Shown here: one piece after another, positions 1 through 8,543 of the stretch
Position numbering within the stretch: position 1 is the stretch's first letter
Layout: the number at the start of each line of letters is the position of its first letter
Source: Ralstonia pickettii
GTDB lineage: Bacteria > Pseudomonadota > Gammaproteobacteria > Burkholderiales > Burkholderiaceae
DNA: 46,569 nucleotides
Assembly: GCF_000607165.1 (NCBI RefSeq)
Contig: NZ_JFZG01000033.1
Location: 1 to 46,569, forward strand
Reading direction: 5' to 3'
Notes under the pieces: model-generated
What the model was told of the DNA's origin: nothing
The model's input: only the letters and a program-made list of their open reading frames with translations
Databases searched by the model: none
Translations under genes and position numbers: made by a program

Positions 1-7
1 ACGCTAA

Positions 8-1933
8 ATGCTGAATCGAATTCTGAACAGGGGTGAGGCGAGCGTGAATCGCGCTGAGCCGGTCATCGGAAATCCCGTGGACATCGTTTCGTCGGGTGCT
101 TGGGTGCCCCCGTCGTCTCCCGGTGGGACTCCTCAAGGCACGGTAACGATCGATTCCGACGCTGCCGAGATTGCAACGCCGCGCATTGGTCCTCAGGACC
201 GCGATGCTGACGACTCGGTGGTCATCTCCACTGTTGACGCGCTTCCGCTCTTTACACGCAAGATGTATGACGACGATCTGGTCCAGATGCCGCCGTCCAT
301 GCGTCAATGTGTTTGTCCAGTGGAGGTGTCCCCGCCAAATGCTGAAGGTAAGAAGCGGGGCGAGTACGCCATCATTCTGACCAAGGACATGCGAAACGAC
401 GACTACGTCGAGGAGCTCGTTGCGCACTTGGCAGTCAAGTGGGACCTTGTTGCTGATGGCTATCACATTGCCTCTGATCAGGTACTGATTGATCTCGCAC
501 GCGACCGGGTGATGGAAAATCGTCGGCGCAAGTCTGCTGCTGTGTCGCTCGAGCAGAAGAACGCAAGCGCTCTTTACCGGCAGTTCGAACTGATGGGCGA
601 GTTCTCGATTGCAAATGAGGCCTCGGACTTGCATATCGAAATGAACCGCCGGCAGGCGAAATCTCAGGTCTCGTTCCGAATCCACGGAAAGCTGGTGCAG
701 CCGCCCGAGTTTTGGATCGACACGCATACGTTGCTGGACATGGTCGCGTACCTGTACAACAACAAGTCGCAGAATGGATCTCACAACTCGTACAACGAGA
801 ACATCCTGCAGCAGTGCCAACTGCAGTTGAAGATTCAAGGCCGTGAGGTTCTGTTCCGTTGGGCGTCAGGTCGGACCGCGCTCGGTAGCATCGTTGTGCT
901 GCGCATGTTGTTCCAGGATGACATGCAAAGCATCAAGTCTCTCGAGGAGCTCGGCTACTTCGACCAGCAGATCCATATGTGGCGGAACGCAATCAGCCGT
1001 CACAAGGGCGGAATCACTGTCGCTGGAATCGTCGGCTCGGGGAAATCGACGACCATGCAGACCAACATGGCCGGTCTTCCCGCTACGATGGCCAAGTACA
1101 CGGTTGAAGATCCGGTCGAGTACTTGATTCCTGGCGTACGCCAATTCAACGTGTCGCGTTCCCTGACTGATACGGAAGGCGATTCATTTATTGGCTGGAA
1201 GCGGCAGTTGAAGCGTATGGACCCCAGCGCAGTCCTTGTTGGTGAGTGTCGTGATTTGGAAAGCGCCTCGATGTTCCGTGACATTGTCGAATCCGGCCAC
1301 CTTGGGTTCACTACGGTTCACGCTCCGTCACACATTGGCAGTATCGACCGCTTTTGTTCGTCGGAGTTGGGGATTCCCCGTGAAGTCATGGCGACCCCTG
1401 GGTTCATGAACTTGCTTGTTTACCAAGCACTCGTGCCGATCAACTGCGAGTGTTGTAAGGAATTCCCCGCAACTCGAGTTGCTAGCCCGGAGTATTTGCA
1501 TCGCCTTGAACGCCTGTTTGAGATCGACGTTGACGGCATCTTCATAACGAATCTCCACGGGTGCGAAAAATGCCGCAAGCCAGGATTAACTGAACTCAAT
1601 GGCATTGCCGGGCGTAAGGTGGTCGCCGAGATGCTTGAGCTCGATACCTACATGCTGGAGATGATCCGCGATCATCGGAACATCGATCTGATCAAGTACG
1701 TCAACAAGCAGCGCACAGCAGGTTTCAACGAGGAAGACTCGGTCGGTAAGTCGGCAATGGAAGTTGCTATGTATCGCTGCTCGCGAGGCGAAGTGTCGCC
1801 CTTTGAAATCGAAGAGAAGTTTGGCACCTTCGAGCAGTATGAGAGCGAGCAGCAGCGCTTTGGTCTGGGAAAATTCGCCGGTGCGCAAGAGCGGTTTGAC
1901 TCCCTGCAGAGGAACTGGGGGGTTGTCGCATGA
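8..1933 (+). CDS. pilQ: PilQ-type pilus assembly ATPase (GspE/PilB family)
   Basis: Cytoplasmic hexameric ATPase that powers assembly of a type IVB conjugative pilus. Visible signatures are a Walker A motif at residues 340-348 (GIVGSGKST, K346), a degenerate Walker B segment VGECRD at 411-416 with E413, and downstream histidines in the TTVHAPSHIG segment. Two Cys groups near 480-483 and 519-522 match the zinc-binding C-domain of the GspE/PilB family. The length (641 aa) is somewhat above R64 PilQ because of a long N-terminal extension of about 90 residues. The ATG directly follows a TAA at 5-7 that probably ends the preceding pilus gene. Its stop overlaps the pilR start by 4 bases (ATGA), so the two are translationally coupled. 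Confidence 0.93.
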   Translation: MLNRILNRGEASVNRAEPVIGNPVDIVSSGAWVPPSSPGGTPQGTVTIDSDAAEIATPRIGPQDRDADDSVVISTVDALPLFTRKMYDDDLVQMPPSMRQCVCPVEVSPPNAEGKKRGEYAIILTKDMRNDDYVEELVAHLAVKWDLVADGYHIASDQVLIDLARDRVMENRRRKSAAVSLEQKNASALYRQFELMGEFSIANEASDLHIEMNRRQAKSQVSFRIHGKLVQPPEFWIDTHTLLDMVAYLYNNKSQNGSHNSYNENILQQCQLQLKIQGREVLFRWASGRTALGSIVVLRMLFQDDMQSIKSLEELGYFDQQIHMWRNAISRHKGGITVAGIVGSGKSTTMQTNMAGLPATMAKYTVEDPVEYLIPGVRQFNVSRSLTDTEGDSFIGWKRQLKRMDPSAVLVGECRDLESASMFRDIVESGHLGFTTVHAPSHIGSIDRFCSSELGIPREVMATPGFMNLLVYQALVPINCECCKEFPATRVASPEYLHRLERLFEIDVDGIFITNLHGCEKCRKPGLTELNGIAGRKVVAEMLELDTYMLEMIRDHRNIDLIKYVNKQRTAGFNEEDSVGKSAMEVAMYRCSRGEVSPFEIEEKFGTFEQYESEQQRFGLGKFAGAQERFDSLQRNWGVVA

Positions 1934-3084
1934 AAACCATGCTTGCTCGATTGCCATTTGGCAGAACGACCGCGACATCCGATCCGACAGCCGGTCGCGG
2001 TCTATATCTTGCAATACTCGACTTTAAACAGCGCCGGGGGGAGTTCTACGGGGATTTGGCTGGGATTATGGATGCCCAGCCTGGCCGGAACATCCGGGAA
2101 TTGCTTGAGCCCTATGTTGAACGGTATGGCTCCTTGCCGGAAGGCAAGCTCGCGGCGTTTTGGCTTCAGCGAATGGACGAGGACGTTGCTACGTTCTCTG
2201 AAGCGCTCACCGGGACCGTCCCATCGGAAGACCTAACCGTTCTTTCCTTTGCCGAGCGAGCAGGTGATCTCAAGGTTGGTTTGAAGCAACTCTCAGAAAG
2301 CATTCTTGGAATGGAGGCCGCGAAGAAGGTCGCACGCACTGTTTTGATGACTGCAGTTGCAGCCATTGTGATCTTCCACGTCTTCCTTGGCGTTGAAGGT
2401 TTCGTGCTCATGCCGCGACTTTTGAGAACGATCGGGGGGATGATCCCACCCGAACAGTGGGGCCCAGTTGGCAAGTTATTCAACACAGTTGGCGAGTTTA
2501 TTCGCAGCTGGGGCTGGGCAGTTCTCGCGCTCGAAGCGCTGGCAATATGGTGGGTCAAGTGGTCCTTCCCAAACTATGTCGGGAAACTCCGCCCGTGGCT
2601 CGACCGAAACTTTCTTCCCTATCAGTTCTACAGAGACTTTCGCGGGGCGTCATTCCTGTCTTCGCTCGGAGCGGCCACTACGAAAGTCGGGACCCAGGTG
2701 CAGACAGTTCCAGACGCTTTGGAAAAGATGGAGCCCGAAGCTTATCCCTGGCTGAGATGGCACATCAAGCAGATCCTCGACAACTTCGAGCAGGAGCCTA
2801 ACGCGAAGGGCGAAGCGTTCAATACAGGAATAGTCAACGATCGAGCTTACTACCGGATCGTTGACTTGGCCTCGTACAACGATATGTCGACCATGCTTGG
2901 CAAGGTCGGTGAGATCGTTCGTACGACGGCGCCGGTCGAGATGCAGAAGAAGGCCACCACGCTCCGATACATCGTTGTTATTGGCGTCATTCTGCTGATG
3001 ATGAGCTTCTACTTCGGAACGTTCAAGATGGGCGATGAGTTCAAACAGATCATCCAGTTGAACATGATGATGCGTGGCTCTTGA
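1930..3084 (+). CDS. pilR: PilR-type inner-membrane pilus platform protein (GspF family)
   Basis: Polytopic inner-membrane platform on which the PilQ ATPase acts during pilus extrusion. The 384-residue protein has a soluble N-terminal GspF-like helical domain (about 20-130, with the typical SFAERAG segment near 106-112), two hydrophobic segments near 136-160 and 193-210, a second cytoplasmic domain with LASYND, and a last membrane helix near 346-366. This is the usual three-helix arrangement of GspF/PilC/PilR. It overlaps pilQ by 4 bases. Position between pilQ and a prepilin gene matches R64 and PAPI-1 pil operons. Confidence 0.9.
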   Translation: MKTMLARLPFGRTTATSDPTAGRGLYLAILDFKQRRGEFYGDLAGIMDAQPGRNIRELLEPYVERYGSLPEGKLAAFWLQRMDEDVATFSEALTGTVPSEDLTVLSFAERAGDLKVGLKQLSESILGMEAAKKVARTVLMTAVAAIVIFHVFLGVEGFVLMPRLLRTIGGMIPPEQWGPVGKLFNTVGEFIRSWGWAVLALEALAIWWVKWSFPNYVGKLRPWLDRNFLPYQFYRDFRGASFLSSLGAATTKVGTQVQTVPDALEKMEPEAYPWLRWHIKQILDNFEQEPNAKGEAFNTGIVNDRAYYRIVDLASYNDMSTMLGKVGEIVRTTAPVEMQKKATTLRYIVVIGVILLMMSFYFGTFKMGDEFKQIIQLNMMMRGS

Positions 3085-3293
3085 GCCGAAACGCATTCGA
3101 TTTCCGTCCGAATGACCCCGCCGATAGGCTCTCTCTCGCTATTTCGGGTGCTTCTAGGACGTGTTTTACTGATTCCGAGGAAGAAGTGGCAATGGTTGAG
3201 TCGCGCCGAGTTCACGGATGTGGAGGCGCGAACGGTCGACGCTTCGTTCGTGGCGGTGGCGCACTTTCCTTCTATTACGTGCTGAGGAGCATC

Positions 3294-3896
3294 ATGGATA
3301 TTCGTTTTACTGAAGTGGAAAAGAGCGGCCTGGCGCAGCGGCCGCGCCGTCTGGGTTGGGCAAAGTCGTGTGCTCATCTGAAGGGCAACGGGCAGCGGGG
3401 CAGCGTGTTGGTCGAGTACGGCCTCTATTTGCTCGTGATTCTGATCGCCGTGGTCGGCTCGTACGCATATTTCAGTTCGAACAGCGTTGGCGAGCAAACC
3501 AATCTGCTCGGCAACGACCTGACTTCGTTGGCCGGCAAAGTGAAATCGACGTACGCAGGTCAGTACGCCAACGTTTCGAATGCATCCCTGGATACTGGTG
3601 GGTTCTTCAAGAACCTGGTTTCCATGCAGGACACCGCCGGCACCGTTACTGTTTCGCCTGGCGGCGGCCTGCTTACCGTTACGCCGGGCACCTTGAACAT
3701 CGCGAACGACTCCGTGCAGTATCAAATCACCAACCTACCTGATTCGGCTTGTCAGCCGATCATCTCGGCAATCATGCGGTCAGCGTCGCAGATCTCCATC
3801 AACGGCACAGTGATCAAGTCGTCGACGGTGACGTTCAATCCGGCCAACATGACTTGCACGAACAACGCGAACAAGCTGGTGTATCTCATGACCTGA
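3294..3896 (+). CDS. pilS: PilS-like type IVB major prepilin
   Basis: Structural pilin of the conjugative type IVB pilus. The chosen ATG has a good ribosome-binding site (GAGGAG) 6 bases upstream; the same frame stays open back to 3081, but no other start is as well supported. The 200-residue preprotein has a long positively charged leader ending QRG (residues 34-36), followed by SVLVE with the conserved Glu at +5 and about 20 hydrophobic residues. Cleavage after G36 by a prepilin peptidase is predicted; no such peptidase lies in the window. Two Cys in the C-terminal half (SACQ and MTCT) probably form the pilin disulfide. A strong terminator follows, consistent with high expression of the major subunit relative to pilV. 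Confidence 0.88.
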   Translation: MDIRFTEVEKSGLAQRPRRLGWAKSCAHLKGNGQRGSVLVEYGLYLLVILIAVVGSYAYFSSNSVGEQTNLLGNDLTSLAGKVKSTYAGQYANVSNASLDTGGFFKNLVSMQDTAGTVTVSPGGGLLTVTPGTLNIANDSVQYQITNLPDSACQPIISAIMRSASQISINGTVIKSSTVTFNPANMTCTNNANKLVYLMT

Positions 3897-3924
3897 TGCG
3901 GCCTGCGCAGGTCGAACATTTGGC

Positions 3925-3949
3925 AAAGGCGCCCGTGAGCGCCTTTTTT
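3925..3949 (+). terminator. Factor-independent terminator after pilS
   Basis: AAAGGCGC at 3925-3932 pairs perfectly with GCGCCTTT at 3939-3946 across a 6-base loop, and the T-run at 3944-3949 overlaps and follows the stem. It lies 28 bases after the pilS stop and upstream of pilV, so it should attenuate pilV relative to pilS. Confidence 0.88.
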
Positions 3950-4050
3950 CTTGGCACTTCTATCGCCTATACTTCCTGATGGGAAGTTTTATGCGCTCGG
4001 AAGCAACGCGGACATCGTTAGGATCATCGAAACACAGGGGATGGCATTCT

Positions 4051-5469
4051 ATGAATCAGACACTGGATTGGAAGGACGTGGTGGGGCGCCCCCCTATGTG
4101 GCGTGCAGGGGCGACGGCAACTGCGCGACGTGCTCGTCTGCGACAGAAGGGCAGCATGCTCATTGATACGGCGTTGGCGCTGACGATTGCCACCATGACG
4201 TTGGGAGGGCAGTTCGCCAACACCACCGAGGCAGTCGACGAGTCGCTTGCAAAGGCAACGGGGCAATGGGCTGTGGAGTTTCAGGGGGGGATTAACGGGT
4301 ACTACAGTGACTATGGCCAGCAGATCATGGCCGGGCAATCTGTGCCAGGGGTTGCCAGCCCCTATAAACCCACCGTGCCCGAGCTGATCAATCTCGGATA
4401 CCTGCCGTCCGGATTCGGCAGCGTGGCGCCCAACGGGCAGACCTTCACATCGTCAGTGTCGCAAGTTTGCGCTAGCGGAAATTGCTCGTTGGCCGGTTAC
4501 GCAGTCTCGACTGCACCTTACACGGATGCAAGCGGGGCGGTGCGCAATGATTTGGCCGGCATCGCAATGCAGGCCGCTGGCGCGGATGCTGGGATGTCTA
4601 CTCCTGGCAATGCGGGGAAGCTCATCGGGACAGGCAATGGGTGGCAGACTCCAATGTCGGGTGTGCCTGTGGGTACCCTGGCAATGCGTCTAGGCTCCTA
4701 TTCCGCGACGGATGCTCGCCTAAGTCAGTTTTACAAGCTGGATGGGTCGAGGAAGCTGACCGGCCCCATGAATGCGAACGGAAACTCAATGAGTAACGTT
4801 TCCACCTTGGGTGCCACGGGCAACGTGACTACCTCAGGTGGTGCATTTGTGGCCAGCACGCCAGGCATTGGTGTCAAGATTGCAGGAACGCAGTTCTACG
4901 GCGACTCGAGCAACATTGCGCTTCGTGCTCCCGGCGGCACCTACATCCAGCATACAGATGGCTCTTGGGCGTCGATGAATTCTGGGACGATCAATGCCTA
5001 CCAGGATTTGAACGTAGCGGGCAACTCTACGCACAGCGGCGTAACTTGGCTCAACGGTACGACCGTACACAATGGTTACACCTATTTGCAGGGGGGAGCG
5101 GTCGTGAACTCAGCCCTGGCAATGGCAGCGACCGCCTGGTCAGGTTATGGTTGCTCAGGGACGGGCATCACTACAGATCCGAACGGAAAGATTCTCTCTT
5201 GCCAAGGTGGCGTTTGGCAGTTGGCCTCAGGAATGGGACAGCCTTTCCAAGTGGCTGGCAGCGGAACTTGCGACTATAGTGCGGCAATCGCTCAGTGTCC
5301 CGCTGGGTCCAAGTTGGTCGGTGGAGGCTATGTTCTGACTTGGTACAACGGCGGTTCCTTCAGCCATGCCCCGGACGGTTCGTATCCAGACAGTGGCAAC
5401 AACCGATGGGTCTTAAATGGTTCCGGCACCAATAGTTGTTTCGCAAGCTACGCGAGCTGCGTCTACTAA
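4051..5469 (+). CDS. pilV: PilV-like minor pilin / pilus tip adhesin
   Basis: Tip adhesin of the type IVB pilus, thought to select recipient cells in R64-type systems. With the ATG at 4051 the protein has 472 residues: an Arg-rich leader, a cleavage site RQKG/SMLID (G34), then a hydrophobic helix. Position +5 is Asp instead of the usual Glu. The next 100 residues (FQGGINGYYSDYGQQI, ELINLGYLPSGF) resemble the shufflon-type PilV N-domain. Residues from about 240 onward are Gly/Ser/Thr/Asn-rich with tail-fibre-like beta repeats and end in a Cys-rich adhesin domain. An upstream in-frame start at 3979 exists, but GGGG at 4037-4040 favours 4051. I see no alternative C-terminal cassettes or inverted shufflon repeats downstream, so the tip specificity looks fixed. 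Confidence 0.85.
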   Translation: MNQTLDWKDVVGRPPMWRAGATATARRARLRQKGSMLIDTALALTIATMTLGGQFANTTEAVDESLAKATGQWAVEFQGGINGYYSDYGQQIMAGQSVPGVASPYKPTVPELINLGYLPSGFGSVAPNGQTFTSSVSQVCASGNCSLAGYAVSTAPYTDASGAVRNDLAGIAMQAAGADAGMSTPGNAGKLIGTGNGWQTPMSGVPVGTLAMRLGSYSATDARLSQFYKLDGSRKLTGPMNANGNSMSNVSTLGATGNVTTSGGAFVASTPGIGVKIAGTQFYGDSSNIALRAPGGTYIQHTDGSWASMNSGTINAYQDLNVAGNSTHSGVTWLNGTTVHNGYTYLQGGAVVNSALAMAATAWSGYGCSGTGITTDPNGKILSCQGGVWQLASGMGQPFQVAGSGTCDYSAAIAQCPAGSKLVGGGYVLTWYNGGSFSHAPDGSYPDSGNNRWVLNGSGTNSCFASYASCVY

Positions 5470-5476
5470 ATGATCG

Positions 5477-5515
5477 AATGGGCTTGGCGGTGTCCTTACC
5501 GGCAAGCCCATTTTC
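5477..5515 (+). terminator. Factor-independent terminator after pilV
   Basis: AATGGGCTTG at 5477-5486 pairs with CAAGCCCATT at 5503-5512, followed by a T-rich stretch (TTTTCTTTCC from 5511). It lies 8 bases after the pilV stop and closes the pilus operon before the convergent transglycosylase gene. Confidence 0.85.
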
Positions 5516-5633
5516 TTTCCACGGTCAGCATGCACAAGTGCCGTACCGGAACCCACAGAATCACTAGCCCGCGCACTGGTGAGTTTGGAGTGCACGGTCG
5601 CCCCATTGTAGGCAACGATGCCGCAAGACGCCT

Positions 5634-6116
5634 TCAGCGCGACGTCACCTGTCCCCAGGAAGTAAGGATCTGCTGTATGGCACGGGCATACTTGTCCCGA
5701 TGCTGAGGCGTCTCAGAATGGTAGGCGCCGATGGCTTCCCAAGTGTTACCGTACTTTGCCATCTTCGTCTTCAGCCGCCAGGCAGCAACATATATGTTGA
5801 TGCATCGGTCCATAAGTGCTGAAGGCGTTATTCCCCATGTTGCAAGCTCGGGAAAGTGCACCGAGTTTATCTGCAATTCGCCGACGTCTACTGAGCCATT
5901 GGAATTCCTGTGGACAGCAGTCGGGTTCCCCTTCGATTCGTACCAGGCGATCGCCCTGAGTACATAGGGGTTCACTGATTGGTATGCACCGGCGTCGTCG
6001 AAGCAGTCTGCCTTGGCAGGCAGACTGCAGACGAGCAGGGCGATGACGAGGCAGCTCGCTAACCGAGACACGAAGTAGCTTCGGCGACTTTTAGCGGTCA
6101 ATGCGCGTTCAAACAT
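5634..6116 (-). CDS. Pilus-associated lytic transglycosylase (SLT domain, PilT/VirB1-like)
   Basis: Periplasmic muramidase-like enzyme expected to open peptidoglycan for the conjugative pilus. From the ATG at 6116 it has 160 residues: a signal peptide (about 1-36, ending AKA), then an SLT domain with catalytic Glu in AWYES (E60), the NSNGSVDVGELQIN segment (71-84) and the IGAYHSE motif (129-135). In R64- and PAPI-type operons the equivalent gene (pilT, not the retraction ATPase) sits inside the pil operon. Here it lies on the opposite strand, convergent with pilV, at the end of the parM transcript. A GTG at 6149 would add 11 residues; neither start has a clear ribosome-binding site. Confidence 0.85.
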   Translation of the reverse strand: MFERALTAKSRRSYFVSRLASCLVIALLVCSLPAKADCFDDAGAYQSVNPYVLRAIAWYESKGNPTAVHRNSNGSVDVGELQINSVHFPELATWGITPSALMDRCINIYVAAWRLKTKMAKYGNTWEAIGAYHSETPQHRDKYARAIQQILTSWGQVTSR

Positions 6117-6462
6117 AGCTGTATCGCAAGGGCACTTGGCGTCGGCCACCTCCGGCCGGCGGGTCGATATCGCAGCTGTTCGCGAAACGGTCCAGCTTGA
6201 GGCTAGCAGTATCCAACTTGGCCAGCACGCGACCGAGGCGGATCAAAATCCAAGCGATCGCCGGCGGGAAATGTCGGCCGGCCACTGCTTCGGCGTAAGC
6301 GTCTTCCACAACGCCATCCTTTTCGACCAGGCTGTTCCCGAGCCCCTCCACTCGCAAGAAGAGTTCATAGAGCTCGTCACGGCCGTCCCCACGGCCGCGC
6401 AGTTGGGCCGGTACGCTTCGGCGGTCGAGTTGGGCGTGTTCGCACAGATATTCGTGAGTCAT
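6109..6462 (-). CDS. Hypothetical protein, third gene of the parM operon
   Basis: 117-residue protein of unknown function. The start is well supported by AAGGAGG about 5 bases upstream of the ATG. The central part is helical (DELYELFLRVEGL, PPAIAWILIRLGRVLAKLDTA) and the C-terminus is Gly/Arg-rich; no signal peptide or membrane helix. It overlaps the start of the transglycosylase gene and follows the StbB-like gene by 65 bases, so co-transcription with parM is likely. I do not recognise the family. Confidence 0.75.
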   Translation of the reverse strand: MTHEYLCEHAQLDRRSVPAQLRGRGDGRDELYELFLRVEGLGNSLVEKDGVVEDAYAEAVAGRHFPPAIAWILIRLGRVLAKLDTASLKLDRFANSCDIDPPAGGGRRQVPLRYSYV

Positions 6463-6527
6463 TTGATCCTCCTTGAGTTGCTCCACGCTTTCAAATTTAC
6501 AGAAGCGCAACCCAAGTTCTAGCCCCC

Positions 6528-6962
6528 TTATTCAGGGATCCACATGTGTTCTGCCAGCGAAGCGTCAACGACATGTGAGTCTTCGGGCTCGCCGAGTTTC
6601 ACCCCGGCCGTCTGCGCAACGCTCGAGGAGGGAACAGTCGCCTGTATCGAAGCGGAAGGGGGCGCTGCTCCAAGAATCAATGCGTCCGTCTGGGCTGCTG
6701 GTGCCGGCAGGGAAGAATGAATTGGCGCCACAGCAGCCGGCGCAAAGAGGGATGGCCCCCCCCTGAAGTTCAAGAGTTTCACGATATCGGCGACGGAACG
6801 CATCGGTCCGCAAAGCTCTTCCAGAGTGGCTCCGATCTCTGCAAGCCGAAGTACTTCTGCATTGAGATCGGATTCTTCGTCGAGATTCCCCAGATGTCGA
6901 TTGACGGCGTGATGAGGCGGGACGGTCAACCTCATGCGGCGACCGGCTGAAGTACGTGCCAT
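6528..6962 (-). CDS. Putative ParR/StbB-like partner of ParM
   Basis: 144-residue protein starting 9 bases after the parM stop on the same strand. The basic N-terminus (MARTSAGRRMRLTV) and following helix (DLNAEVLRLAEIGATLEEL) fit a small ribbon-helix-helix-type DNA-binding domain; the rest is Ala/Pro/Ser-rich and probably disordered. In ParM/StbA partition systems the gene directly after the actin-like ATPase encodes the centromere-binding adaptor, so this is the best candidate for the protein that binds the CAAGAA and GGCCA motifs upstream of parM. The role is inferred from position; sequence identity to known StbB is not demonstrated. Confidence 0.6.
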   Translation of the reverse strand: MARTSAGRRMRLTVPPHHAVNRHLGNLDEESDLNAEVLRLAEIGATLEELCGPMRSVADIVKLLNFRGGPSLFAPAAVAPIHSSLPAPAAQTDALILGAAPPSASIQATVPSSSVAQTAGVKLGEPEDSHVVDASLAEHMWIPE

Positions 6963-6971
6963 GGCTCCCCC

Positions 6972-8024
6972 TTATGCGGCAGCGCGTTGTCGGTCCATTG
7001 CGGCCCAGAACTCGCCGGCGTACTGAAAGCCGCGGACATTGCTGTACACAGGATCAGTATCAACGTGAATTTGGCTGTGGGTCTTGCCGAGTTCCTTCTT
7101 GACGTGGTCGACGAACAAGTGGGCTCCGCCTCCGGTAATGAGAATGTTGTCAATGTCCGAAAGGTTGCCGATCGACATGAGCATCTCATTGATGGCATCG
7201 GCGACGATTTGGTCAACAAGAGGCTTGAAGGGGCTGATGTCGATAGTCTTTCCGTTGATGGTCAACGGGCTCCCCGTACGAAGAGCATTGTCGATTCGAG
7301 ACATAGTCCGGGGGTTCGACGTGAGGTCCGGGCCAATGTGATCCGCGACTGCGCTGATAACTGCCCAAACTGACTTTGGAGTCGCGCTGCATCGGCCGGT
7401 GAGCGGCTTTGCGCCCTCGGTGACGAACCAGTCAAGCGTGCCATAGCCAGGGTCAAGAACCAGATTGGTCTGCTGCGACATCGACTGGAGCAGCTTGCGC
7501 GGAACGGCGTAGTTGTAGAAGGCACCGCTCGGTTGGGGAAACACCTTCACCCGGCGGACGTCGACTTTGAGGACTTGGTCGTGTGCCACAGGATTTGGCA
7601 CTTCATGCGTTCCCGTCAGTAGCTCCGTGAGCTCCTTCGAGTACCGGTCATAGGTCGTCAGAGGTAGGCCAACGACCATGTAGTCGATGGCGTTCAGCCG
7701 CATCTTCTGGAGTGCTCCGAGAAAGAGTGCGCGATATGCGCGCGAAGTCGAATATGCACTCGCCACCTCACGCTTATAGATACCTTTGGATTCGGCAAGA
7801 GCGTCTGCACCGACCGAATAGTTCTCGCCATCAACCTGAACAACAATTCGGTCCACCTTTGCCATCAACCCACCAGTGAAGTCCGATTGCGTAGCCCGAG
7901 GTGCGAGTGAGGGGAAAAGCCCGACTTTGACATCCATGTCGATGTCGAGTTGGGAAAGGGTGTGCTTGGTGTTGCCGTAGCCAACATCGATAGCGCGAAC
8001 GATCGCAGGGGTGGACTTTGACAT
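6972..8024 (-). CDS. parM: ParM/StbA-family actin-like plasmid segregation ATPase
   Basis: Actin-like filament-forming ATPase that pushes plasmid copies apart. The 350-residue protein shows the three actin-fold nucleotide motifs: phosphate 1 near 12-20 (IDVGYGNTK, D13), phosphate 2 near 189-199 (VLDPGYGTLDW, D191) and the adenosine motif near 294-304 (ILITGGGAHLF). The start ATG is preceded by GGAG 8 bases upstream. It is the first gene of a minus-strand operon with the StbB-like gene and two more. A sigma70-like promoter overlapping a palindrome lies 28-56 bases upstream, which suggests autoregulation by its partner. A PRTRC-type assignment is less likely because no other PRTRC genes are adjacent. 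Confidence 0.9.
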   Translation of the reverse strand: MSKSTPAIVRAIDVGYGNTKHTLSQLDIDMDVKVGLFPSLAPRATQSDFTGGLMAKVDRIVVQVDGENYSVGADALAESKGIYKREVASAYSTSRAYRALFLGALQKMRLNAIDYMVVGLPLTTYDRYSKELTELLTGTHEVPNPVAHDQVLKVDVRRVKVFPQPSGAFYNYAVPRKLLQSMSQQTNLVLDPGYGTLDWFVTEGAKPLTGRCSATPKSVWAVISAVADHIGPDLTSNPRTMSRIDNALRTGSPLTINGKTIDISPFKPLVDQIVADAINEMLMSIGNLSDIDNILITGGGAHLFVDHVKKELGKTHSQIHVDTDPVYSNVRGFQYAGEFWAAMDRQRAAA

Positions 8025-8051
8025 TTAAGGTTCTCCGCAAGAAGTACGGCA

Positions 8052-8080
8052 AGGATATGGTTCCTGTAACTTCCTGGCAA
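8052..8080 (-). promoter_or_regulatory. Candidate parM promoter
   Basis: Reading the minus strand, TTGCCA (8080-8075) is followed after exactly 17 bases by TATCCT (8057-8052), 28 bases before the parM ATG. One and two mismatches to the sigma70 consensus. The -35 box overlaps the CAAGAA palindrome at 8077-8091, so a protein bound there would block transcription. Confidence 0.6.
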
Positions 8081-8091
8081 GAAGTTCTTGC
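8077..8091. promoter_or_regulatory. CAAGAA palindrome, probable parM operator
   Basis: GCAAGAA-G-TTCTTGC is an inverted repeat with perfect 7-base arms. A further half-site GCAAGAAGT lies at 8037-8045 next to the parM ribosome-binding site. An arms-swapped version (TTCTTG-A-CAAGAA) is at 8463-8475, and another copy of GCAAGAAGTTC is at 46126-46136. Likely binding site of the ParR/StbB-like protein. Confidence 0.55.
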
Positions 8092-8097
8092 GAATTG

Positions 8098-8253
8098 TGG
8101 CCAATTCGAGGCCACACAATGGCCAAGATGAGCCAGTAATGAGCTGCTCAAGGCCAATTTGGGGCCGTTATGCTCGCTGCTTTCCAGTGTTGGCAGGCAT
8201 ATGGGGCCACGCTTGGTCCGTCCAGAGGCCAAGTGGAGGACAAGTTCGGCCAC
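8098..8253. repeat. GGCCA repeat cluster, candidate centromere
   Basis: Seven or eight copies of GGCC(A) in about 155 bases directly upstream of the parM promoter: TGGCCAA at 8098-8104 and 8120-8126, AGGCCA at 8109-8114, AGGCCAA at 8151-8157 and 8226-8232, GGGGCC at 8161-8166 and 8203-8208, GGCCAC at 8248-8253. Iterated short sites beside an actin-type partition operon are typical of parC/stb centromeres. Spacing is irregular, so a replication-iteron role is less likely. Confidence 0.45.
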
Positions 8254-8462
8254 GCGCTGTCGAGACTTGGTTGGATCTCCACTCAATCTCGTCTCTGTTC
8301 GGGGATTGCCCCGCTATTAGAGGAACGCGGCGAGGACAGGCGCTCTGGTTTTTATGAACGGTGTTACAAAGAGAGTGTCCCTGCATGCGGCAGGAAACAC
8401 CGTAGGTAGAAAGGAATCGGAGGAATTTACAAACAGTAGAGCGGGGCTGAAGGGAAAATTCA

Positions 8463-8492
8463 TTCTTGACAAGAAATGCGCGGCGCCATAAT
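8463..8492 (+). promoter_or_regulatory. Candidate promoter overlapped by a CAAGAA dyad
   Basis: TTGACA at 8466-8471 and CATAAT at 8487-8492 with a short 15-base spacer. The -35 lies inside TTCTTG-A-CAAGAA (8463-8475). It points into a long stretch without a convincing plus-strand gene, so a non-coding transcript is possible. Confidence 0.35.
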
Positions 8493-8543
8493 CTGCACGC
8501 CATCTACTGCGCCTCGGCGCGGTGATCGGCAGCTGGGCCGCAT

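Noticed and set aside
3009-3725. Long open frame antisense to pilR/pilS
   Set aside because: Shadow of well-supported pilus genes; no start signal or domain.
5470-5633. Possible shufflon cassettes after pilV
   Set aside because: No alternative PilV C-termini or inverted repeats were seen; the gap holds only the terminator and unremarkable sequence.
6972-8024. PRTRC-system protein D as the identity of the ParM-like gene
   Set aside because: No other PRTRC genes nearby; the adjacent gene fits a StbB/ParR-type partner better.
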